From: Priapulus caudatus | Taxonomy: Eukaryota > Priapulida > Priapulimorpha > Priapulimorphida > Priapulidae | Assembly: GCF_000485595.1 (NCBI RefSeq) | Contig: NW_014577282.1 | Location: 524,923 to 584,559, forward strand | Length of the DNA stretch: 59,637 nt | Direction: 5' to 3' | Shown: one piece after another, positions 10,683 to 21,329 of the stretch | Position numbering within the stretch: the first letter of the stretch is position 1 | How the letters are laid out: every line of letters starts with the position of its first letter | Position numbers and translations under genes: made by a program | Notes under the pieces: generated by a model | Told to the model about the DNA's origin: nothing | Seen by the model: only the letters and a program-made list of their open reading frames with translations | The model's database searches: none

Positions 10683-11806
10683 GCTATTTATTATTAATCA
10701 TATCGTGATTCACTATTGCTTGTATTATGAGCATCAAAGGTTCTAGTATCGGGGACCATGTTATAGTGAATGCAATGTAAAGTATAAACGTATGGGAAAT
10801 ATTAGCGGGGTAGGAGGAAGAGTGATTATGATGTTAACGAGAGAATGGAGATGGTGTGATAATAAACGATGTTAATTCAGTAAACTAATCTGGTTTGGTA
10901 AAGATTTTGAGGAGTGAGTATATTACAGATGACCGCAGTTTTAGTTTATGTGTGGCCACAGATACATTAAAGGCATGGTCATAAGTGATATCAGTTAGGA
11001 GAGAGCTACTGTTGTTGTTTTCTAAATATTTTGTCGCAGTGACGTGCAGAGAGGAGCGCGCATTAGAGGATCTTCCAGTGGCACATCTACGCGGCACATC
11101 TTTCAGCAGGACATCGATGCGGCAGTCAGCACACCATTTTGGCGAAGTAGAGAAAAAAACTACGTTCATCACCACTTCAGCGACTTCACTACTTCTACTA
11201 CGTACTTCAGTGAGAATTCAACGGGGAAAATTCAGCAAAGTCAGCACAGAACAATATCTGTGAGCACGAAGAGAAATGTGCTAGCAGATCAGCAGTGCTG
11301 GAGAACTTTTAGCATAAACCATTGGCCATTATAGAAGAAAACTAAATGCCACAGCACATCATTGGATTCTACAATAGATCAGCATCAGCATCAGAAGCAG
11401 CAGCGCAGAGGATCAACATCAAGACCAGCTGGAGGACATCGGACAAGCTTCATCTTAGTAACATCGTCGAGGGATTCAAGACCATTGTATTGTATTGTAC
11501 TTATTGTATTGTATGGTATTTATTGTGTTGCATAGTATTTATTTATATGCAATGTATTGTTTTGTATTTCAGGTTATTGTATTGAATGATATTTGATTGA
11601 GGTTGTTGTATTGTGGTTGTTGTTTTTTTCTTATTTCTTTTCAGCGTTATTTTACAGGAAATTAGGTCTTAGTTTTTTTATGTGGGGAGGGGTGTGTGAG
11701 ATTCTGTTCAGTGAAAGGGATATTGTATTAATATGGTGGAAGGTGAGAGAAATTTTTTGTTTAATGTCGGTCTCTATTCATTAGGAAGAGGTAGCCGGTG
11801 TTTGTT

Positions 11807-11810
<4 letters not shown>
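10683..11810. other. No gene recognised
   Basis: Contains a TTCAG/CAGCA-rich stretch at 11200-11430 and a TATTG-type pentanucleotide low-complexity tract at about 11483-11590. Open frames of 60-96 codons show no family resemblance. Confidence 0.4.

Positions 11811-11870
<60 letters not shown>
11811..11870 (+). repeat. (TG)n microsatellite
   Basis: Thirty uninterrupted TG units directly before the truncated copia sequence. The long Val-Cys open frame across it is not a gene. Confidence 0.95.
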
Positions 11871-11876
<6 letters not shown>

Positions 11877-11877
11877 G

Positions 11878-12436
11878 CCTATAAGCGTATCAAAGGCGAC
11901 GAAGTCTGGAAAGGCGGTTGAGTTCAGCGAGGCCGGATGCGAGATAATAGACAACAACCGGAAGTTAATTGCGACTGTGACTAGGGTAGGAAGTCTCTAC
12001 TACCTGAACTGTCAAAGTGACCGTGAACAAATAAATGCCGCTGTATAGAAATCGTCTCAGGAGACCAAGGGAAGCGTTTGGCATAGGCGTTACGGCCACG
12101 TTGCTGTGCAAAACTGAAGAAGTTGGTCAAGGACATTACGGTCGATGGATTGAACTATGATTTGCCACAAGAACATGATTTCTGTGAGTCATGTGCTGAG
12201 GGAAAGCATCACCGTAGCAAGTTTCCCGTCGACGGAGGCAGAAGGTCCGAGGAGCCACTTGGTTTAGTGCACAGCGATGTATGCGGAAAAATGAGCACCA
12301 AGTCCCTCAGTGGAGGTGAATACTTCCTGACATTTATTGATGACAAGACTCGCTGTGTGGATTTATATACTCAGGCGCAAGGATGAAGTCTTGCAGAAGT
12401 TCATGGAGTGGAAAGCTTTGGAAGAGAAGTCTACTG
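11878..12436 (+). pseudogene. Ty1/copia gag-pol fragment: pre-integrase and integrase N-terminus
   Basis: The frame reads NMPISVSKATKSGKAVEFSE and GSLYYLNCQSD, the region after copia protease. A TAG at 12046 and a shift interrupt it. The integrase N-terminus follows: WHRRYGHV, then CESCAEGKHHRSKFP (zinc motif) and LVHSDVCGKMSTKSLSGGEY with the first catalytic Asp. A further shift near 12375 leads to KDEVLQKFMEWKALEEKSTG, where homology stops at about 12436. Upstream pol, gag and the 5' LTR are missing. Confidence 0.75.
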
Positions 12437-12567
12437 GATAGCGGGGCGGATATGTGACATTTTTTACTTAGTGTGCACTTCTGGAAAGAAGCATGAAAAT
12501 TTGCTCTAGGGGGGTTTTGAGTATGCTGATTTCAAAAATTGCGGGAAACACGATGTCACTCCAACGG

Positions 12568-13060
12568 TTCCCGCCAAAAAATCAAAAATTAAAAATGGCC
12601 ACCAGAAAACGTGTTTTTGCCCATAAATTAGCTGTAAGTGCCCCGATTACCATGATCTTGGCGTCTATACCTATGTTTTTGAAGTCAAATAATGCAATAA
12701 AACTCTTGTCAAATATCATAAGATATATCTTCCCGCCAAAAAGTTGAAAATTCAAAATGGCCACCACAAAACACAGTTTTGCCCATAAATCAGCTGTAAG
12801 TGCACCAAGTACCATGATCTTGGTCTCTATACATATGTTTTTGAGGTCAATGAACCCCATAGAACGGATATAGAACACATTGTGATGTATCATAACATCT
12901 TCCCGCCAAAAATATTTAATCCAAAATGGCTGCCACAAACGCATTTCTTTGCCATAAAATGGCTATACGTGCCACGATTACCAAGATCTAGGTATCTATG
13001 CCAGTTTTTATGTCAAGGATCCCGATGGAAAACATGAAATATCCTAACATACATCTTCAA
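12568..13060 (+). repeat. About 165-bp tandem repeat (three units)
   Basis: Units start TCCCGCCAAAA at about 12569, 12731 and 12901. Each continues with AAAATGGCCRCCAC, TTTGCCCATAAATYAGCTG, CCATGATCTTGG and ATATGTTTTTGAGGTC. Similar AAAATGGCC modules occur in the subterminal region of the long-TIR transposon at 40785-44723, which links the two elements. Confidence 0.75.
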
Positions 13061-13259
13061 ATTAAACAAATACAATATAAAATGTTTTTAGGTCAAAGAA
13101 CTCGGTTACACATATGTGAAAAATAATGATGAAAAATAATGCCATCTATACTTTAGTTCATAATTTCACTTTGGAAGGTACGCCCGCGTGCCTGCCAAAA
13201 CGTCGTTCCTTAGATCACAGCGTGAACAAAAATATGTTGCCTATGTGGAGTTACTTAAT

Positions 13260-14785
13260 TGGAAAGATTATTCCGTGAATGTTTGCTCTTGACCACTATC
13301 ACTATGCTCGCTGGATGACGGTTTATGTGAGAGATAAACTTGCCCTCGAGATTAACTGCCCTATCACACATGCAGAGTTCCTCAAAGGCAACTTTGTGAC
13401 ACAGAAGGCCATGCACAAATTCTCAGCACTAGCCCATGATCAAGTCTATGAAAGGCTGAATGCAATTGTGAAGGGAGATGGAAGCGTGATAGGTATCACT
13501 GAAAATAAAGCAGCACTGAGATGGTGGATGGTGGCAGGTCCAGAAACAGCTAGACTATTAATGGAGTATGATGACAGACATTCAATTAAAAGGAAGGACA
13601 CAGAACGCCACCATGAACAAATACCAAGTGTGCAGAAGGCTTGCTTGATACCAAACAGATAATGTCCGATAGTGTGGTAGATACTATAAGGTACGTCCGC
13701 AGAAGACATAGGCAAAGCACAGTACCAGCAATTTGTTGCGGAGCATATCAATGACAACATCACTGCATTCAATGACACCATACATAGGTACAATCTGCCT
13801 CTGTTAAATTCTAGTTCAGGAAAGAAACCTGCGAAGTCCACTTTTAATATTTCCAACCTGCACAATGATGTTCATCTCTTCTCACGGCTGTATATATCGT
13901 GTCAAGCTAGAGAAAGTGATATGGATGCCTTCTTCACACATAAAAACCATGCTTGGCCTCCATCGTTGGCGTCAAATGGTATCATGCGCCAAACAAGCAA
14001 ATCTGACTTGATGGAATGCTTGGAGTCATTGGTACCACAGCCGGAATCTGTTCCAAATGTTGATGTCAACATTGTTGACGGTGCTGCCATTGTGCACATG
14101 CTTGACCCAAAGAAGTCCCAACTTTCTGTCAAAACATTCCAGAACTATTCACAATTGGTGTTCTTTCCCTATATAGAACACATGCTACAAGACGTTGTTC
14201 GCGTAGATGTTGTCTGGGATGTCTACAGGGAGGACAGCCTAAGGCACAAACACGACAGAACCGTGGATCTGGTAATCATCTCCGGGTGGACAATAACACC
14301 AAGATTCCTGTTAACTGGAAGAACTTCCTTCGCTGTGATGCAAACAAAGACAGCCTGTTCCAACTTCTAGCCAATGCAATACAAGATTTTAACCTCCTCC
14401 ACAGAAGCTAGTGAACTCCACACATGGCCAGAATGCTGTATCATCTCCCATAGCTAACCTGTCAGATTTGTTCTGCACTCACGAAGAATCAGACACACGG
14501 CTCCTGTTTTATGCTTCCCATTCATTCCATCATGGGTTTACCAAGCTGATGTGGTGGTTATCGCAGTGTCAAGTGTTTTACATGACTGGGAAATATTGAT
14601 AGCATTTGGTCATGGTGCTAAACTACTTTACATTCAGTGCCACCTAATTGCAGCTGAATTAGGCAACGATGCATCATGGGGTCTTCTATTCTTCCAGGCA
14701 ATATCAAGATGTGATACTGTTCCTGCCTTCCATGGAATTGGAAAGAGAACAGCTTGGTCTGTTTGGTGCAGTATACCTCAGGTTA
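13260..14785 (+). pseudogene. Transposon protein with XPG/FEN-like (PIN) nuclease signature, broken
   Basis: Successive blocks of one protein in shifting frames: FALDHYHYARWMTVYVRDK and VKGDGSVIGITENKAALRWW (13279-13662); a Ser/Asn-rich region, then HVHLFSRLYI-type sequence; DMDAFFTHKNHAWPPSLASN to VVRVDVVWDVY (13921-14260); CTHEESDTRLLFYASH (14478-14525); and ISRCDTVPAFHGIGKRTAW (14701-14757). EESDTR followed by a CDT...GIGKRTA motif resembles the metal-binding acidic residues and the helix-hairpin-helix of FEN1/XPG nucleases. The same protein family is widespread in invertebrate repeats. It has several frameshifts and no intact start. Confidence 0.6.
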
Positions 14786-14789
14786 CTAC

Positions 14790-15913
14790 CAGTATACCTC
14801 TATGGTCTCAAGCAATCTCCGAGATGCTGGAATGATGTGCTTGACGACAAGTTAAAGAGAATGGAATTCGCACAAACAACTGGAGATCCCTGTGTATACA
14901 CAGCCCTAGAGGAAGAAATGTTTGTTATCGCTGTGTATGTTGACGACATACTACTGGCCAGCAAGAGTGATAAGAGGATGACGGAGGTCAAGAAAGCGCT
15001 CACCAGGCAGTTTAAGATGAAGGACATGGGTGAGCTACACCACTTCCTGGGTGTCAAAATCATTCAGAAACCTGACGATAATGAAATATGGATAGGCCAA
15101 CCAGTATACACAAGAAGTGTCCTACAGAAGTTTGGTATGGATAGCGCAAAACCAATCAACACGCCAGTTGACGTAAGTGCAAAGCTAGTCAGAGCTACTG
15201 ATGATAGCGATAAAGCAGATCAAACGCAGTACCAGTCAGCGGTTGGTAGTTTGCTATACCCATCAACCAGAACAAGGCCAGACATCACATATGCTGTAAG
15301 TAGTGTGGCACGATTCTGCGCAGAACCTAGAAAGCAGCAATGGACAGCTGTTAAGCGCATCATGCGCTATCTGAATGGGACACAATAATTTGGGCTACTC
15401 TACAGTAAAGATGAGGTGAAAGAGTGCGTGGGATACTCAGACGCAGACTGGGCTGGAGACTTGGATGACCACAAGTCTACCTCAGGATACATGTTCCAGA
15501 TGGGCGCGGCAGCAGTCAGTTGACGAAGCAAAAAACAGGCATGCGTGGCCTTATCAACTGCAGAAGCAGAGTTCATGGCATTAGCTAGCGCAGCACAAGA
15601 AGCAATGTGGATGAGACAACTCCTATCAGATCTCAAGAGGAAACCAACTGAAGCAACCCTTATATTCGAAGATAACCAATCTGCAATCTGCATGGCCAAG
15701 AATCCGTAGTTTCACGGACGCGCAAAGCACATCGATATCAAGTACCACTTCGTGCGCGAGCAAGTCAACAATGGCAACATTGAGCTGAAATATTGCAAGA
15801 CAGATGACATGTTTGCTGATAATTTTACTAAAGGACTGAGCCACACACAGTTTTCGAAACTTAGAGGAATGGCTGGTGTTAAACCGATGATTGAAGAATC
15901 CGAGTACGAGTGA
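14790..15913 (+). pseudogene. Ty1/copia reverse transcriptase and RNase H
   Basis: Starts at YLYGLKQSPRCWNDVLDD, then VIAVYVDDILLASKSD with the YVDD catalytic pair, and MGELHHFLGVKI. RNase H follows: [43 protein letters not shown] and HIDIKYHFVREQV. In-frame stops at 15386-15388, about 15522 and about 15707 break it, and the natural stop is at 15911. The five N-terminal RT motifs are missing because of the upstream disruption. Confidence 0.85.
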
Positions 15914-15917
15914 GGAG

Positions 15918-16230
15918 TGTTGAAATATTACACTCTTCTTGTATCTTCTTGTTAGTGTAAACACAGAATCATAATGACTGCACATGTTTGTTTATAAGAT
16001 AAAGCAATTTCTAGTAGCTATTGGACGGTGGCGCCGCCCAGCATCAGAGCGGTACATTATGTAACTCGCGTAATAAGAAATGACGTAATGTTAAATTTCT
16101 AGAGAGTTCTGTGAGCATATATAAGCAGCACGCTCTGGCTATACTTCCTCTCTTCGACACGAGTGCGTGAGACTTACGTGTGCGTTACTTGTACAGTGTG
16201 TATCACCAAATAAATCGCAGTCATAAGAAG
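15918..16230 (+). repeat. 3' LTR of the copia element
   Basis: Begins TGTTGAAATATTACAC immediately after a purine-rich tract (GAGTGAGGAG) that overlaps the pol stop. It contains a TATA box (CATATATAAGCAGC near 16113) and an AATAAA near 16210. The right end is placed at about 16230 (…GAAGCA) by the TG...CA rule only, as the 5' LTR is not in the window. Confidence 0.6.
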
Positions 16231-16240
16231 CATGCTATAT

Positions 16241-16560
16241 CTTGGACTCAGTAATTCAAGAGTTTCAACGCATTCATGGTACATCTCACCTTCGCTCTAC
16301 TAGTAGAGCGTTACTTTTGTCACTCCAAATGCCATTTTCTCCAGTATCATCTCAAACTAATGGTAAGGTACTGCAAGATGCTATTAATCTAGCTGGTTTG
16401 TCTGGGTTCGCACCAAAATTTTTCTTAGACTTTCGGCAGGGATTGCAGCTGTAACTGAAGGTTTTGACCCTGATAGAATAAGACAAATAGGTCGATGGAA
16501 ACTCAAGAGGTTTTTGAACAACTTTACGTTCATTGTCGTGCCCAAAATTATTTAAATATG
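16241..16560 (+). pseudogene. Tyrosine recombinase C-terminal fragment (Crypton-like)
   Basis: Frames read PFSPVSSQTNGKVLQDAINL and AGLSGFAPK, then after a shift RLSAGIAAVTEGFDPDRIRQ, IGRWK, and after another shift QEVFEQLYVHCRAQNYLNML and a stop. The order Arg (in SFRLSAG-like), GRW and a Tyr in EQLYVH fits the catalytic Arg-His/Trp-Tyr box of tyrosine recombinases used by Crypton transposons and DIRS-like retroelements. No other part of the element was found. Confidence 0.55.
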
Positions 16561-16712
16561 TTGTTAACGGAGTAATTTTTATTGATGGGTTTTCTCTCTT
16601 TATGAGGCATTACAATGTATATGATTGTGTTGAGTGGTATTATAGGTTTTGGAATGAAAGTGTCAATGACACTGTAGCTCACATTGGGTGTGATAGAAGA
16701 GGGAGGGGGGAT

Positions 16713-17055
16713 ATATAAAGCAAGAGTATATATGGGCGAACTCCCATTATTAGACCGGGAGCACAGGGGGGTCAGCCTAGCTGGAAAGGAAACAAATTTT
16801 CATGCCTATAGCAATGATTCGTGTACATACCCATATAAGGAAATGGAAGTCGGTGGTGGGTGTGGTCAGTGGGGTCATTTGAAAGGCACCCCAAAATTGA
16901 GCTAGATTAGCTGGAGAGGAAACCCCATGAAACCTATTGGAAAATTTTCGGCATAGTCCCAGGTATCGTGAATGGCCACTGCCAGAATAATTCAGTGGTA
17001 GGTGTATCCGCCAGACGCCCCCGAGTTGCCATGCCTGCCATGCAGACACTCTGAA
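16713..17055 (-). repeat. Left arm of a large inverted repeat (partner 20345-21060)
   Basis: Carries in reverse the modules found at 20345-21060: the TATATAAAGCAAGAGTATAT-like end, AGCACAGGGG...CAGCCTAGCTGGAAAGGAAAC, the GTGGGTGTGGTCAGTGGGG block, and CCACTGCCAGAATAATTCAG. Identity is high by eye, but the right arm has an extra piece at about 20800-20940. The roughly 3.3 kb between the arms contains the MITE and the CA microsatellite. Confidence 0.75.
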
Positions 17056-17110
17056 GATGCCCCCCCCCAAAAAAACACAATGCGGTGCGCATGGATTGGC
17101 TGTACATTAT

Positions 17111-17804
17111 AGCCTCGTCTACACGACGAGGCTTAACTTGAGTTAAGGTAACTCGAGTTAAGCGTTAACTCGAGTTAGCGATTATGTAGCGTCTTCACGA
17201 CAACACCCGATAGCGTTTATTATCGATTTATTACGCATGCGTGCATGCGTGTGTATGTAAACGTGCGTGCGTGTGTGCGTGCGTGTGTACGTACACGTGC
17301 GTTCGTGCGTGCATGCGTGCGTGCGCGTGCACGTGCGTGCATGCGTGCGTGCGTGCGTACCTACACGTGCGTGCATGCGTGCGTGTGCACGTACACGTGC
17401 ATGCATGAGTGTGTGCGTGCGGGTGCACGTACACGTGCGTGCGTGAGTGCTTGTGCAGGTACACGTGTGTGCATGTGTGCGTGCGTGCGTACGTGCGTGC
17501 GTGCATGCATGTGCACGTAGACGTGCGTGCGTGCGTGCGAGCATGAGTGTGTGCGTGCGTGTGTACGTACATCGTACTAGTGCTGCCGCCTATCGTGGAG
17601 GTTAAGCTAACTCGAGTTAAGCGTCTACACGGGCCTTAACTCGAGTTAAGCGTCTACACGGACCTTAACTCGAGTTAAGCGTCTACACGGGCCTTAACTC
17701 GAGTTAGCTTAACCTCGATCGACTGGCGAGGTTAAGCTAACTCGAGTTAACGCACACACGCATGTAGACGCTTAACTCGAGGTTCGTCGTGTAGACGAGG
17801 CTTA
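17111..17804. mobile_element. MITE with 19-bp TIRs and palindromic XhoI-type subrepeats
   Basis: TIRs AGCCTCGTCTACACGACGA (17111) and its complement (17786-17804), flanked by TAT on both sides. Inside each end are arrays of TTAACTCGAGTTAA palindromes joined by GCGTCTACACGG, at least three 29-bp units at 17625-17700. The centre is the alternating purine-pyrimidine block 17222-17573. No coding capacity. Confidence 0.75.
17222..17573. repeat. Alternating purine-pyrimidine (GTGC/ACGT) minisatellite
   Basis: About 350 bp made almost only of GCGT, GTGC, GTAC and ACGT steps, so purines and pyrimidines alternate nearly throughout. Such DNA readily adopts Z-form. Its reverse complement closely resembles 26655-27310. 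The Thr-His and Val-Cys-Ala open frames on both strands are artefacts of composition. Confidence 0.9.
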
Positions 17805-18751
17805 TATGGGTCCTCTACTATGGTACAGGTACACAGCTGCATGATAGTTGATAGAGCAAGGAGCAGCTGGGAAATGTGAGTAGTCTACTCTTATTTTTCT
17901 ACATTTTATTGTGTATATTCTAAATTAATGCGTTGTCTATAATAGGTTATAATAGGTGTAATAGGTGATGACCATAAAACATTTGTAAGGCATAAAAATA
18001 TCTGCAGGCATGACTGTAACTTGTTAAGACTGGTAATTACTATTATCTACTGAGATGGAGTGTAGTCTAGTAATAGACAGCGTCTATAGTAAGTAATAGT
18101 CGATATACAGGCCAGAACAGGGGGGGGGGCAGGTGGGCCAGTTGGCATGGGCCTACGATTTTGAGGGGGCCTATAATCCCCCTGGTAGAGACTAAGGTGT
18201 ACCCTTTGGTAAAGAATATTGATATTGTAAAGAGAGTCAAGGCACAAAATATTAATATTTTAAAGAAGAATCATGAACGATTACTACACATGTATATCAA
18301 TCCATACATAAATCATATGCATTTAGCACTGATTACAACGAATCATAATGAGCATAGTAGCAGCAGGAGCGCAGCCGCCGCCGCCACCCATCAGTGACCC
18401 TGCTTCACTTCACCCCAGCCATTCAGTAACACTTTAATTCCGCATGTGACTATATATTATACGTTTTAAAGAGGATGAATGATCGAAGAAGGCGGTACGA
18501 GAGACTCACGTTGTATTTCTTATCAGCCGGTGTATAAAGAATCGCACTGCTTCTTAATCAGTCGACGATAGTATGGATGTACGTCTAGCCGTTATAAATA
18601 GACATGTCGTACGCCTCTCGGGTAAAGGCTTCGTCGTCCTCGGATAAATGTCGGCTGTGACAACTGCCGCAGCGAATATCGCGCTACTAATGATCGAACT
18701 ATGTGGTATTTCACTTGTTTCACACTCTCTTCATACCTCCTTGCCTATATG
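17805..18751. other. No gene recognised
   Basis: Unassigned. Includes a G-run (18120-18128) and a short GCC/AGC-rich stretch (18360-18390). Confidence 0.4.
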
Positions 18752-18851
18752 CGCTACACACACGCACACACACAGACAGACAGACAGACACACACACACA
18801 CACGCACGCACGCACGCACACACACACACACACAGATACAGAGAGAGAGAT

Positions 18852-18884
<33 letters not shown>

Positions 18885-18890
18885 TACAAG

Positions 18891-18936
<46 letters not shown>

Positions 18937-18983
18937 NNNNNNNNNNNNNNNNNNNNNNNNNNNNNNNNNNNNNNNNNNNNNNN

Positions 18984-19059
<76 letters not shown>
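18752..19059 (+). repeat. (CA)n microsatellite with assembly gap
   Basis: Nearly pure CA with embedded (GACA)n, (GCAC)n and (GAGA)n. It contains 47 N at 18937-18983, a sequencing or assembly gap. All His-Thr and Val-Cys frames spanning it are artefacts. Confidence 0.95.
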
Positions 19060-19061
<2 letters not shown>

Positions 19062-20106
19062 TCCACTGGCAAACGTCAAGCGGGTTGACTGTGCCTTGCT
19101 CCCACCTTCTCGTCGAACCCTAGAGATGAAGGTACGTTGTGGACACGTGCCTGGACAGCATTTCATGGGGACGGTTTATCACAACCTATTATGGGTGGTC
19201 TCTGAAGGACAACCTATTGAAGCCAACATGGTTCGAACGTTCGGCTGTACCAGAGAACTTATTTAAAAATGGCAATAACAACCCAGATGACATGTAGGTG
19301 GGAGGTGACAGAACATATTCCGAGCTGAAAGTATTGAGCGATTCAGATGGTGAAGCATGGGGTGATGAAGACTCTGATGTGCAGGTGGAAGACGGGGAGT
19401 TCTTGTAGGAAACAACAAATTTGATAGAATGCTACGATCCAAAGTTTGGTCTATATACAGCTCGAATATTGACATGGCTGAGAACCTTTAATTAGACAAC
19501 TTGTAATTATATATTTTTTTACTTTTTCTGGGGGTTTGCAAGGGGTAAAGTTAAGAAATCAAATATGATAAATGACAAAACATGATGGGTTGAACTAAAT
19601 TTGATAGTTGATTATTAAAATGGAGTTTGATATACTTGAGTACTGAATGTAAATGAAGAATACAAAATGTTTAATTACTGGATTGCTAAATTAGGAGGCA
19701 ATAGTGTGATTTGAAATTGTAAATGTATGCCTTATGATGTTTCATTTTATAGAAATAAAATACCTTTGTGTTAATACCTTGTGATGATGACCGTGTGAGT
19801 AATATTTTTATTTTTTATTTATTTGCCGTATGGCTTCATGAGAGAAACTGTTCAGCTGATTTTTCTTGTCCGCATGATTTTGAAGACTTCTTCTTTTTCT
19901 TCCTTCGCATTATTAGTCCCACTCAAGTGGGGTCGCTGCAGTGGACTATACCGTATATATAGCCACTATATATACACTGTATATGAGTAATGAAATTGTT
20001 GAGAAGAAGTGCTTTATATAAGGGAATAATGTTGTTTCATCAAATCAATGTGTTGTACATTCTGCAAATTAACAACATGAAAAGAAAAGGTAGAGAAGCA
20101 AAGCTG
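19060..20106. other. Unassigned, with a weakly coding-like stretch
   Basis: 19084-19500 gives disjointed frames (CGHVPGQHFMGTVYHNLLWV; SELKVLSDSDGEAWGDEDSD) that look like a decayed transposon gene, but I cannot name the family. The rest is AT-rich. Confidence 0.35.
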
Positions 20107-20690
20107 ACCGATGGATCAGTGGTTTCCTCTCCAGCTAATCAGAAGTAGATAATAGGCTATTATCTACTTCGGAGCTAATCCATCTAAATAATGAAGGCCC
20201 GGGTGGGGGCGGTTGGGGGCGTCTGGTGGATACACCCACCACTGAATTATTCTGGCTGTGGTCATTCACGATACTTGGGACTATGCTGAATATTTCCCAG
20301 TGGGTTCCAAAAGGTTTCCTTTCCAGCTAATCTAGCTCAATTTTGTGGGTGGGGGCAGCTGGGGGCGTCTGGCGGATACACCCACCACTGAATTATTCTG
20401 GCAGTGGCCATTCACGATACCTGAGACTATGCCGAACATTTTCCAATGGGTGCCAGAAGGTTTCCTTTCCAGCGAATCTAGCTCAATTTTGGGGTATCGG
20501 TTTTTGAGGTCTGGCGGATGCGCCGCACCACTAAAAAATTCTGGCAGTGTCCATTCCGGATACCTGGGACCATGCCGAACATTTTCCAATAGGTTTAATG
20601 GGGGTTCCTCTCCAGCTAATCTAGCTCAATTTTGGGGTGCATTTCAAATGACCCCACTGACCACACCCACCACCGGCTGCCCGGCAGACT
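20107..20690 (+). repeat. About 145-bp tandem repeat (four units)
   Basis: GGTTTCCTCTCCAGCTAATC-type starts at 20121, 20313, 20459 and 20602. Each unit has GGGGGCGTCTGGCGGATACA, CCACCACTGAATTATTCTGG and CACGATACYTGRGACTATGC blocks. The first unit contains a perfect hairpin (AAGTAGATAATAG and its complement at about 20146-20173). Confidence 0.8.
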
Positions 20691-21060
20691 TCCATTTCCT
20701 TACATGGGTATGTACCCGAATCATTGCTATATGCATTGTTGAGTATGGCTATTAATATTGTTTTATTAATTGTTTGACACATCAGTTTGTAATCCCATGC
20801 TGCCACCTGGTGTCAGCCCAGTTGTGTTGCCATCTTGTGAGTATGAAATAAACTAGGTCGACCATTTTTTTGGTTACTCCCAAATTCAGTTGTGTGTTGG
20901 AGTTGTGTGTTAAAAACGACAAAATATCTCCATGTCTCCCCAACGAGGTTGCTGCGTGGACATGCATGAAAATTGGTTTCCTTTCCAGCTAGGCTGAACC
21001 CCTGTGCTCCTGCTCTATATATAGCATATCTCCCATTATATACTCTTGATAATGATATAT
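20345..21060 (+). repeat. Right arm of the inverted repeat
   Basis: Reverse-complement partner of 16713-17055 (see that entry). It ends with AGCCTAGCTGGAAAGG-type sequence reversed at about 20980 and a TATA-rich terminus near 21050. Confidence 0.7.
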
Positions 21061-21329
21061 GCATAGGTTTTGATGCGAAAATAAATGTCTCAGATCTGAA
21101 AGACTGAAATCTTAACGAGAGATGGCGCTACGACTAAATGATCGCCATTTTGGTTTTCGAATATCACGTAAATAAAAACAATAAAATATTCCAGTCAAAT
21201 TACTGTAACGAAGAATCTAAAACACAATATTACACGTATATAGGTATGATTGTAGAGTTGTTAACCAGTTAGACGAAATAAACGTAATAGGACGTTGTCA
21301 TCTCTCCCATAGAAGTAACAACTGTTTTG

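Larger units (their letters stand above)
12437..14790 (+). mobile_element. Academ-like DNA transposon fragment inside the copia element
   Basis: It interrupts copia between the integrase and the late RT. It contains about 165-bp subterminal tandem repeats (12568-13060) and a broken gene with an XPG/FEN-like signature (13260-14785). The copia integrase core and early RT are missing, so this is not a clean insertion; deletion or recombination accompanied it. Academ superfamily elements are reported to carry an XPG-type nuclease (from memory), which is the reason for the name. Confidence 0.45.

Noticed and set aside
17182-17572. Thr-His-Ala-Arg open frames
   Set aside because: Same cause: alternating purine-pyrimidine repeat.
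17625-17760. CRISPR array
   Set aside because: Regular 29-bp TTAACTCGAGTTAA units have no unique spacers, lie inside a MITE, and the DNA is eukaryotic.
18648-19266. Long His-Thr and Val-Cys open frames on both strands
   Set aside because: They are translations of a CA microsatellite and even span the N gap.
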